Shown: in pieces, positions 1-5,839 of the stretch
Position numbering within the stretch: position 1 is the stretch's first letter
Layout: each line of letters opens with the position of its first letter
Assembly (NCBI GenBank): GCA_023128855.1
Contig: JAGMDE010000088.1
Coordinates: 1 to 8,044 of the forward strand
Origin: Thermoplasmatales archaeon
GTDB lineage: Archaea; Thermoplasmatota; E2; DHVEG-1
Reading direction: 5' to 3'
DNA: 8,044 nt
Notes under the pieces: generated by a model
What the model was told of the DNA's origin: nothing
Database searches by the model: none
The model's input: the letters and a program-made list of their open reading frames with translations, nothing else
Made by a program: the position numbers and the translations under genes

Positions 1-188
1 TCGATCGCCTTGAACGGTGTGTAATTCATTATACAACTCTAGAAGGAATTGTCCCATTCTGCTCCTACAATGGTCTTGGCATTGGCGAAAAAATACGTGA
101 GAAACATTCTATGACTATTGCTGAATGGGAAAAGAAAACAGGAAGAAAAATCAAGGACGATCTAAGAAAAGATGTCCCATTGACTTAA
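1..188 (+). CDS. C-terminal end of a radical SAM protein (Tes/MJ0619-like), partial
   Basis: An open frame (codons starting at base 3) enters from the left edge and stops at TAA 186-188, leaving 61 residues. The segment RCVIHYTTLEGIVPFCSYNG (residues 5-24 of the fragment) resembles the C-terminal block, of the form HYxxxxGxxxPFCxxN, that I remember from archaeal radical SAM proteins of the tetraether lipid synthase/MJ0619 group, where a Cys near the C-terminus follows the main radical SAM core. It is followed by a charged tail that looks helical (EKIREKHSMTIAEWEKKTG). The radical SAM CxxxCxxC motif itself lies outside the window, so the assignment rests on this tail only. If correct, the protein would carry out a radical-based C-C bond or methylation step in lipid or pterin-type metabolism. 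It ends 13 bp from the convergent gene at 202-630. Coding is fairly sure; family is tentative. Confidence 0.5.
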   Translation, partial: DRLERCVIHYTTLEGIVPFCSYNGLGIGEKIREKHSMTIAEWEKKTGRKIKDDLRKDVPLT

Positions 189-201
189 AAGCAATTTTAT
201 T

Positions 202-630
202 TTAACTTTGACTAAAAAAACTGTTATTAGTCAAAATAAGTAGATTTTCAATTAATCCATCTGTTTCAGTTTCGTCAGACTCTAAAGGATTTTTATCAAA
301 AACGAACTTTTTCATGGTTCCAGGATTATTAATTTCTTTCTCTACTAAAGTTATATACGCCTTATACGCTAGAGGAGCATAAGCTTGGTTATATAAACAA
401 TTATAATACTCATCAAACCAGATGGGTTTGTCATTTAACTCATATAAGAATTTTAAATATTTCAACGCCTCTTCGTAATTTTCTAATGATAAATATGAGA
501 AAGCAAGTATATGGAAAAGGTTAACATATTTAGTAAATGGGCCACGGGAAATGTAAAATGAATATGTAGTAAGATCACCTGTTAGTGTTTTAAGAAGATT
601 TTGAATTAAATTGTTAATCTCCTCTTTCAA
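202..630 (-). CDS. Hypothetical protein with one TPR-like helix pair
   Basis: I do not recognise this 142-residue protein. Residues 36-69 fit one tetratricopeptide-type helix-turn-helix (LAFSYLSLENYEEALKYLKF, ending near P69), with small and aromatic residues spaced as in TPRs. The flanks also look helical, so it may be a short helical-repeat adaptor. There is no signal peptide, membrane segment or catalytic motif. The start is uncertain: the first possible codon is TTG at 628-630, directly after an in-frame TAA, with no good ribosome site before it. A GAGGAG lies just inside the frame, which might serve a later non-ATG start. It lies 46 bp downstream of the cupin gene on the same strand with no TATA box obvious between them, so the two are probably co-transcribed. 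It is tail to tail with the partial gene at 1-188. Confidence 0.6.
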   Translation of the reverse strand: MKEEINNLIQNLLKTLTGDLTTYSFYISRGPFTKYVNLFHILAFSYLSLENYEEALKYLKFLYELNDKPIWFDEYYNCLYNQAYAPLAYKAYITLVEKEINNPGTMKKFVFDKNPLESDETETDGLIENLLILTNNSFFSQS

Positions 631-676
631 TTATAACAATACAATTTCCATTTATTAATTTACTCTAATGAAAATT

Positions 677-1018
677 TTAGGATTTGTATGGAATCAAACA
701 TAAAAACTTCATGGTTTCTTTTCCAGTATTTGCGAATTGATGCCATTCCATAGATGGTATAAAAAATACATCACCTTGTTTAACAGGTTTTTCACTATTT
801 TTATCTCTTCTAACCCCTTCTCCTTCCAATAGGAAAACTTCATGCTCCCAGTCATGTTGATGTAATGGTGAATGACCCCCCGGCTTTATTTCAAAAAGTC
901 TCATAGCAAAATTTTCAGCTCCATCTTTTTTTGAGATCAGCCATCTTATTTTCAAATCTTTAATTCCTTCTTCATCTGGTTCTTCTAACTCTACATCTGT
1001 ATAATGTACGTGCTTCAC
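677..1018 (-). CDS. Small single-domain cupin (cupin_2 type)
   Basis: This is a 113-residue protein forming one conserved beta-barrel (cupin) domain. Motif 1 is visible at 47-66, with H53, H55 and E60 in the HxH(x)4E pattern (GGHSPLHQHDWEHEVFLLEG). Motif 2 is at 82-97 (GDVFFIPSMEWHQFAN), with H93 as the fourth metal ligand; the usual Gly of this motif is Met90. All four ligands are therefore present, and the protein should bind a divalent metal in the cytoplasm. Small stand-alone cupins of this kind are common in archaea and anaerobic bacteria, but their substrates are mostly unknown, so no reaction is assigned. The start is GTG at 1016-1018, supported by GGTGAT (1022-1027 on the minus strand), a strong archaeal ribosome site at correct spacing. 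It is divergent from the exonuclease gene and probably leads a two-gene transcript with the gene at 202-630. Confidence 0.88.
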   Translation of the reverse strand: MKHVHYTDVELEEPDEEGIKDLKIRWLISKKDGAENFAMRLFEIKPGGHSPLHQHDWEHEVFLLEGEGVRRDKNSEKPVKQGDVFFIPSMEWHQFANTGKETMKFLCLIPYKS

Positions 1019-1021
1019 AAA

Positions 1022-1027
1022 ATCACC
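1022..1027 (-). promoter_or_regulatory. Ribosome binding site of the cupin gene
   Basis: Minus-strand GGTGAT, complementary to the archaeal 16S rRNA 3' end (AUCACCUCC), lies three bases before the GTG at 1016-1018. It fixes the non-ATG start of the cupin gene. Confidence 0.7.
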
Positions 1028-1058
1028 ATCATATTAATTTGCAGATGAATAGTCTTAC

Positions 1059-1077
1059 AACATAAAAGATTAATCTT
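1059..1077. promoter_or_regulatory. Divergent promoter core with 12-bp palindrome
   Basis: The 80-bp gap between the cupin and exonuclease genes holds one TATA-like stretch (ACATAAAAG at 1059-1067; CTTTTATGT on the other strand). It sits about 30-40 bp from both starts, so it could serve transcription in either direction. It overlaps the perfect palindrome AAGATTAATCTT (1066-1077), a plausible operator or simply an AT-rich coincidence. The exonuclease side has no ribosome site before ATG 1099, so that transcript is likely to have a very short leader. Confidence 0.4.
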
Positions 1078-1098
1078 GTCATTCTATTCGCCATACGA

Positions 1099-1869
1099 AT
1101 GAAAATTTTGTCATGGAATGTTAACGGAATAAGAGCTGCAGATAAAAAAGGACTATTTGAATGGTTTAAAACCGAATCTCCAGATATTCTCTGTTTACAA
1201 GAGATAAAAGCTCTGCCAGAACAAGTACCGCCGTATCTTAGGAACACACCTGGTTACAATATCTTTTATAATTCGGCAGAAAGAAAGGGATATAGTGGAG
1301 TTGCGACATTTTCTAAAGAAAAACCCATTGATGTGAAAAAAGGATTTGGAATTGAAAAGTTTGATGTCGAGGGTAGGGTCATTATAACTGAATTTCCATC
1401 ATTCACATTATTTAATATCTATTACCCAAATGGTAAAAAGAACCAGGAGAGACTGGATTACAAACTAGATTTTTATGATACCTTCCTTGGTTATGCTGAT
1501 AATCTAAAAGCCGAAGGGAAAAACATAGTGGTATGCGGTGATTTTAACACAGCTCATAAAGAAATTGACCTTTCTAGGCCCAAAGAAAATTCAAAGATTT
1601 CAGGATTCTTACCAGTTGAAAGGGCTTGGATAGACACGTTTATCGATCATGGATATGTAGATACATTTAGACATTTTAACAAAGAACCAAATCAATATAG
1701 CTGGTGGGATATGAAATCTGGAGCTCGTGAAAGAAATGTCGGTTGGAGAATCGACTACTTTTTCGTAAATAAAGAATTTTTGCCACATGTCAAAAAAGCA
1801 TTTATTATGCAGGCTGTTATGGGCTCTGATCATTGTCCTATTGGAATTGAAATAGAGGAGTTTAAATGA
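1099..1869 (+). CDS. xth: Exonuclease III family AP endonuclease
   Basis: This 256-residue protein is full length for the ExoIII/APE1 branch of the endonuclease/exonuclease/phosphatase fold. Family motifs occur in order: NVNGIRA at 7-13 (N7), LQEIK at 33-37 (metal ligand E35), NIYYPNG at 106-112 (Y109), GDFNTAH at 147-153 (D148, N150), WRIDYFF at 216-222 (D219) and GSDHCP at 242-247 (D244, catalytic H245). By family knowledge it cuts the DNA backbone 5' to abasic sites in a Mg2+-dependent reaction and may trim 3' ends, acting in base-excision repair. The ATG at 1099 begins directly with the conserved MKILSWNVNGIR, so the start is secure despite no visible ribosome site. The stop overlaps the start of the M32 peptidase by 4 bp (ATGA), so the pair is one transcript. 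The broad class is nearly certain; relative AP endonuclease and exonuclease activity cannot be read from sequence. Confidence 0.95.
   Translation: MKILSWNVNGIRAADKKGLFEWFKTESPDILCLQEIKALPEQVPPYLRNTPGYNIFYNSAERKGYSGVATFSKEKPIDVKKGFGIEKFDVEGRVIITEFPSFTLFNIYYPNGKKNQERLDYKLDFYDTFLGYADNLKAEGKNIVVCGDFNTAHKEIDLSRPKENSKISGFLPVERAWIDTFIDHGYVDTFRHFNKEPNQYSWWDMKSGARERNVGWRIDYFFVNKEFLPHVKKAFIMQAVMGSDHCPIGIEIEEFK
1855..1860 (+). promoter_or_regulatory. Ribosome binding site of the M32 peptidase gene
   Basis: GAGGAG inside the last codons of the exonuclease gene lies five bases before ATG 1866. It supports the overlapping start and translational coupling of the two genes. Confidence 0.6.
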
Positions 1870-3368
1870 AAGAATCACTAGATTTCGTCTATAAAGAACA
1901 AAAAGAACTCTCAACTCTTGGCGGTATTGCTGCCCTTCTTGGTTGGGATCAAATGACATACATGCCAAAATTAGGTGTAGTGGAAAGATCTGAACAAAGC
2001 GCGTTGATATCGAAATTAATTCATGAAAGAGTGATATCTGAAAAATTCTGGCAGCATATTCAAAATCTATCAACTAATCTTGATAATTTATCTGAAAATG
2101 ATAAAGCTGTTGTTAAAAGACTTGAAGAAGATATTGAAAAATCACGAAAAATACCTTCTGAATTTATAGAAAGAATGTCAAAAACTACAACTCTTGCTTA
2201 CCAAGCCTGGGAAGAAGCTCGAGGTAAAAATGATTATAATGTTTTTTCCTCTCATCTTGAAAAAATTATTGATCTTGAAAAAGAATATTGTGGTTATATC
2301 AACCTTCCAGGACATAAATATGACTCTCTTTTAGATGATTATGAAGAAGGGATGACCGTTGAGAAGTTAAAACATGAATTTTCATTTCTTAAAAAAGAAT
2401 TGATTGAGATTCTTGAGAAGATTAAGTCAAGTCCAATTTATGAAAATCAAAAAGAAATCGATGTCAAACTAAGTGAGGAAAGTCATAGAAAGATATGTAA
2501 TGTTGTTATTGAAAAAATGCAACTTCCAAAGGAAAAAGCAAGACTTGATGTTTCCACTCATCCTTTTACGACTTCAATGGGAAATGACGATGTTAGAATT
2601 ACTACTAACTTTAGAAGAGGGGATCTTTTGTTTTCATTTTTTTCAACTGTTCATGAAGCAGGGCATGCTCTATATGAATTAAATATGCCTAGAGACGAAT
2701 TTAAAAATACAGTTATTTCTGATTCACCTTCTTTAGGTCTTCATGAATCCCAATCTCGGTTTTGGGAAAATATGATCGGACGGAGTAAGCCATTTTGGAA
2801 ATTGTTTTATCCATTTTTTAAAGAGGAATCAGCGCATCTATACAACAATGTAACATTTGATGAGTGGTACAGATATGTTAATCAGGTAAAGCCATCTATG
2901 ATTAGAGTTGAGGCTGATGAACTTACATATTGTCTTCATGTGATACTTCGATTTGAACTTGAAGTGGGTTTAATGGAGGATAAATTTTCAGTTAATTCTT
3001 TACCTCAACTGTGGAATGAAAAAATGGATGAAATGCTAGGTATAACTCCAAAAAACGATGTTGAAGGTGTTTTGCAAGACATGCATTGGAGTGGTGGAAG
3101 TATTGGTTATTTCCCAACTTATGTGATAGGAACAATTTATGCAGCTCAGCTTTTCAAAAAACTATCGGAAGAAAATCCAAATATTAACTCAGAGATTGAA
3201 AATGGTGAGTTTGGAAATATTCTAATGTGGCTTAGAGAACACATTCACAAATATGGCCGTCTAATGGCTGCTGATGAAATAATTAAAAACACTTGTGGCG
3301 AAGGACTCAATTCTAAAATATTTGTAAATTATCTAAAAGATAAATATTCTTCTCTATATGAAGTATGA
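1866..3368 (+). CDS. M32 family metallocarboxypeptidase (carboxypeptidase Taq type)
   Basis: This 500-residue protein has the usual length and all hallmark motifs of peptidase family M32: DVRIT at 242-246 (DxRxT), the zinc site HEAGH at 263-267 with H263, H267 and catalytic E264, HESQSRFWEN from 293 with E294 as the third metal ligand, IRVEADE at 346-352, and GYFPTY at 414-419. M32 enzymes (Thermus Taq and Pyrococcus Pfu carboxypeptidases) are cytoplasmic, mostly helical, usually dimeric proteins that remove C-terminal residues from peptides with broad specificity but poor action on Pro. Here it is probably used in peptide recycling or amino-acid catabolism. There is no signal peptide. The start is ATG 1866, overlapping the exonuclease stop (ATGA), with GAGGAG at proper spacing. 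It ends 16 bp from the convergent ApgM gene. The pairing with a DNA-repair gene has no obvious functional logic. Confidence 0.96.
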   Translation: MKESLDFVYKEQKELSTLGGIAALLGWDQMTYMPKLGVVERSEQSALISKLIHERVISEKFWQHIQNLSTNLDNLSENDKAVVKRLEEDIEKSRKIPSEFIERMSKTTTLAYQAWEEARGKNDYNVFSSHLEKIIDLEKEYCGYINLPGHKYDSLLDDYEEGMTVEKLKHEFSFLKKELIEILEKIKSSPIYENQKEIDVKLSEESHRKICNVVIEKMQLPKEKARLDVSTHPFTTSMGNDDVRITTNFRRGDLLFSFFSTVHEAGHALYELNMPRDEFKNTVISDSPSLGLHESQSRFWENMIGRSKPFWKLFYPFFKEESAHLYNNVTFDEWYRYVNQVKPSMIRVEADELTYCLHVILRFELEVGLMEDKFSVNSLPQLWNEKMDEMLGITPKNDVEGVLQDMHWSGGSIGYFPTYVIGTIYAAQLFKKLSEENPNINSEIENGEFGNILMWLREHIHKYGRLMAADEIIKNTCGEGLNSKIFVNYLKDKYSSLYEV

Positions 3369-3384
3369 TATCTAATATTATGTT

Positions 3385-4590
3385 TTAGGCGCCAAATTTT
3401 TCTAGACGTTTTGCATTTGCTAGAGCAAGAGGAATTAAGTCTTCTGCTGGGAAGCGTGGTCCAAGTCCTCCAGTTATGCATCTACGTTCTCCAAATTGGT
3501 CTACGTTGTCAGGCCTACAATATTTAGAATATAAGAGTACAGGGACCGGATGCCAACTATGAAATTTCATAAGTGATGGTGTAGAATGATCACCAGTTAC
3601 TATTATTACATCAGGGTTTAAATCCAATAGTCTCGGTATTTCCCTGTCTGTTTCTTCAATTATTGATACTTTTTTATCAAAGTTACCATCCTCGCCATAA
3701 CTGTCAGTTTTTTTTATATGCAAATAGAAGAAGTCATAATCATTCCATTTTTTTTCTAATGTATCAAATTCTTCTTTTATTGTTTGACCTGTTTCTAAAA
3801 TATCCATCCCAATAAGTTTTGCAAGACCTCGGTACATTGGATAAGCAGCAATAGCTGCACATTTAAGACCAAAAGCCTCCTGCATTGATAGCCAATCAGG
3901 TTTTTCAGAAAAACCTCGTAATAGTATCATATTTGCTGGACGGTAATCTGCTAAAACATTATGTGTTTGATCTAAAAATTGACTAACCAATTCTACTGTA
4001 TGAACAGCATCTGATGATAACGCTTGAGGTTTTAAGGGTTTTTTACCTATTTCTTGAGGATCAGTATCTATTAAACTTCCAGAAAGCCCATTGCCTCGTA
4101 ACACTAGAAGCAGCCGATGTTCTTTTACAGTTTCAATAAAAACTTCCACATTTGGTAATTTAATACTTCTTAGAAGTTCACATAATTCTTTGTTTTTTTC
4201 AGTAGAGATCCGTCCTGCGCGTCTATCTAAAATACAATCATTTTCATCTATTGTACAAAAATTTCCTCTGGCTGCTACATCGCCTGGTTTCAGATCAAAA
4301 TTTATTCCAAGTGCGGCTAAAACTCCTCGACCGACTTGATACTTGATAGGATTATAACCAAAAATACCAAGATGTCCTGGTCCGCTTCCGGGAGTAATGC
4401 CAGTTAGTACTGTTTGTTGCAAACCACAAACGCTTTGTTTTGCAAGCAAATCCAAATTGGGAGTATTTGCAGCCTCAAGTTCTGTAAAATTATCTGATTC
4501 TCTAGGGAGTCCACCAATACCATCCATGACTAACATAACAATTTTTGTTTCTGCAGGTTTTATAAGTTTTTGAATAAAATCTAAATCCAT
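3385..4590 (-). CDS. apgM: 2,3-bisphosphoglycerate-independent phosphoglycerate mutase, archaeal type
   Basis: This 401-residue protein interconverts 3- and 2-phosphoglycerate in glycolysis/gluconeogenesis and belongs to the alkaline phosphatase superfamily. Length and motifs match archaeal ApgM: VMDGIGG at 21-27 (metal ligand D23), TPGSGPGHLGIFGYNP at 66-81 (S69 the likely phosphorylated Ser), VGRGVLAALG around 86-95, TGDHSTP with D334/H335, and HSWHP with H344/H347. In the TD-x-x-G-H-D-G block, the position that is His in the ApgM sequences I recall (equivalent to a Mn ligand of bacterial iPGM) is Glu300, after D296. The rest of the active site looks intact, so I expect an enzyme of this family; related bacterial homologues include phosphonopyruvate decarboxylase-like proteins, but ApgM fits best. 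The ATG at 4588-4590 follows a purine-rich GAGAGAGGTTGAG. It is divergent from the ABC operon and convergent with the M32 gene. Confidence 0.93.
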   Translation of the reverse strand: MDLDFIQKLIKPAETKIVMLVMDGIGGLPRESDNFTELEAANTPNLDLLAKQSVCGLQQTVLTGITPGSGPGHLGIFGYNPIKYQVGRGVLAALGINFDLKPGDVAARGNFCTIDENDCILDRRAGRISTEKNKELCELLRSIKLPNVEVFIETVKEHRLLLVLRGNGLSGSLIDTDPQEIGKKPLKPQALSSDAVHTVELVSQFLDQTHNVLADYRPANMILLRGFSEKPDWLSMQEAFGLKCAAIAAYPMYRGLAKLIGMDILETGQTIKEEFDTLEKKWNDYDFFYLHIKKTDSYGEDGNFDKKVSIIEETDREIPRLLDLNPDVIIVTGDHSTPSLMKFHSWHPVPVLLYSKYCRPDNVDQFGERRCITGGLGPRFPAEDLIPLALANAKRLEKFGA

Positions 4591-4777
4591 GTCGAACTCA
4601 ACCTCTCTCTCCTTAAAACTCCATATTGTTTAAGATTTGACCTCAATAATTAATGTTTATTAATAAAGATTGTGATAGATGGTATAAACAATATAAGAAA
4701 AAAAATATTTTTTTACAAAATTCTAAAACCATATATACCACTTTTTATATGGACCTGTATATTAAAAGAGAATAAGT
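4591..4777. promoter_or_regulatory. Divergent promoter region of apgM and the ABC operon, with several inverted repeats
   Basis: No gene fits in these 187 bases. They contain: an inverted pair ATATTGTTTA (4623-4632) and TAAACAATAT (4685-4694); a perfect palindrome TTTATTAATAAA (4656-4667) near the middle of that pair; a 16-bp palindrome of seven A, TA, seven T (4699-4714); and CCATATA (4729-4735) facing TATATGG (4746-4752). Possible TATA boxes for apgM on the minus strand lie within 4656-4690. Because A/T is so frequent, single short palindromes mean little; the 10-bp pair and the CCATATA dyad are the more specific ones. Confidence 0.5.
4729..4752 (+). promoter_or_regulatory. Tandem TATA-like elements and 7-bp dyad before the ABC operon
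   Basis: Two TATA-like stretches (CATATATA at 4730-4737 and TTTATATG at 4744-4751) lie about 45 and 30 bp before ATG 4778. The second would give an almost leaderless transcript and the first a leader near 18 bases. The two are also arms of an inverted repeat, CCATATA-N10-TATATGG, so a dimeric repressor bound here would mask both. There is only a weak purine stretch (AAAAGAGAA) before the start codon. Confidence 0.45.
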
Positions 4778-5839
4778 ATGGTTAAAAAAACTGTTCACTG
4801 TCCAAATTGTGGAAAAATTGTTACTTGTTCTGGTGAACCGGGAGATGTTGTAAAAATTATTTGTTCTTCTTGTTTTTCAGAAGGAAAAGTCACATTTGAA
4901 AAAACAATTCTGTCCCTTAATGCTGCAATAGAAGTATCTGATTTGAAAAAAGTATATGGTGATCTAGTTGCAGTTAACAATATTTCTTTTACTGTCCAAA
5001 AAGGAGAAGTATTTGCTTTTCTTGGGCCTAATGGTGCAGGGAAAACAACAACTGTTGAAATGATTGAGTCAATACGGCAACCTACAACGGGTGATATTAA
5101 GATATTTGGTAAAGACATTAAAACCTCTTTTGATGGTATGAAAGAAAAAATCGGGATTCTTCCTCAAGAGTTTCATTCATTTGAAAAACTAACAGTTAAA
5201 GAAACTCTTGTGTATTTTTCTAAACTTTACAAAAAAAGAGCTGATATTGATAGTATCATAAATGCTATGGATCTCAAGGATGAGGAAAAAAAATATTATA
5301 AGGATCTTTCAGGCGGATTAAAACAACGAGTAGGCGTTGCGATTTCACTCGTTAATGACCCTGATATTGTTTTTCTTGATGAACCTACTACAGGTCTTGA
5401 TCCAAAAGCCCGTCGTGAGGTTTGGGCGGTAATAGCAAATCTTCGTGATCGTGGAAAAACCGTGTTTCTTACAACTCATTATATGGAAGAAGCAGAATAT
5501 TTAGCGGATCATATCGCAATTATTCATAAGGGTAAAATTATTGCCGAGGGCTCCCTTGATGAATTGATAAATAAATATGGTGATGAAAGTATTTTACGAA
5601 TAAAAAACTGCAGTTCTAAAAACGCAGTGGATGTTTTAAAAGAAAATGGTTTTGAAGCAAAAACTGAAGGAAACAGTGATATCGCAGTAAGAATTGAGTT
5701 CAAAGAACGCGTACTTGAGGTTTTATCTATATTAAAACATGAGTGCATTGATTATGATAATATTGATATCCGTCGTTCAAACCTGGAAGAAATCTTTCTG
5801 AAAATCACTGGTGCTAAACTATCGGAGGCAGATGAATGA
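4778..5839 (+). CDS. ABC-2 type exporter ATPase with N-terminal zinc ribbon
   Basis: This 353-residue protein has two parts. Residues 1-45 form a small zinc ribbon with CPNC at 8-11 and CSSC at 29-32. Residues 50-345 form a complete CcmA/DrrA-type ABC ATPase: Walker A GPNGAGKT at 83-90, Q-loop Q130, signature LSGGLKQR at 177-184, Walker B VFLDEP with D201/E202, and switch H234 (TTHYMEEAE). The C-terminal LEEIFLKITG is typical of DrrA-like ATPases. It should power the permease encoded next, at the inner face of the membrane, exporting an unknown substrate (drug, lipid, peptide or metal complex). The ribbon is truly part of the frame: the first Met after M1 comes after Walker A, so a start that omits the ribbon and keeps Walker A would need a non-ATG codon. 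It overlaps the permease gene by 4 bp (ATGA). The ATPase is certain; the ribbon's role is unknown. Confidence 0.93.
   Translation: MVKKTVHCPNCGKIVTCSGEPGDVVKIICSSCFSEGKVTFEKTILSLNAAIEVSDLKKVYGDLVAVNNISFTVQKGEVFAFLGPNGAGKTTTVEMIESIRQPTTGDIKIFGKDIKTSFDGMKEKIGILPQEFHSFEKLTVKETLVYFSKLYKKRADIDSIINAMDLKDEEKKYYKDLSGGLKQRVGVAISLVNDPDIVFLDEPTTGLDPKARREVWAVIANLRDRGKTVFLTTHYMEEAEYLADHIAIIHKGKIIAEGSLDELINKYGDESILRIKNCSSKNAVDVLKENGFEAKTEGNSDIAVRIEFKERVLEVLSILKHECIDYDNIDIRRSNLEEIFLKITGAKLSEADE
5824..5828 (+). promoter_or_regulatory. Ribosome binding site of the permease gene
   Basis: GGAGG near the end of the ATPase gene lies seven bases before ATG 5836 and supports this start over the out-of-frame ATG at 5832. 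Confidence 0.6.

Noticed and set aside
634..654. Six-codon frame MEIVLL on the minus strand just before the TPR-like gene
   Set aside because: Too short to support and ends directly at the TTG start; it could be a leader peptide, but nothing shows it.
1029..1247. 72-codon frame on the minus strand overlapping the divergent promoter
   Set aside because: Overlaps the conserved N-terminus of exonuclease III, which is secure, and has no family resemblance.
1609..2073. 154-codon open frame on the minus strand
   Set aside because: Antisense to the certain exonuclease and M32 genes across their junction; no recognisable motif, low-complexity composition, and no promoter or ribosome site.
2473..2682. 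69-codon plus-strand frame inside the M32 gene
   Set aside because: Out-of-frame shadow over the HEAGH zinc site.
4091..4339. 82-codon plus-strand frame inside apgM
   Set aside because: Antisense to the active-site half of apgM; no independent support.
4699..4714. Palindrome of seven A, TA, seven T
   Set aside because: Considered as a terminator or operator, but no gene ends nearby on either strand and A/T runs are frequent here; treated as background AT-rich DNA.
4795..5118. 107-codon minus-strand frame inside the ATPase gene
   Set aside because: Shadow of the zinc-ribbon and Walker A coding region.
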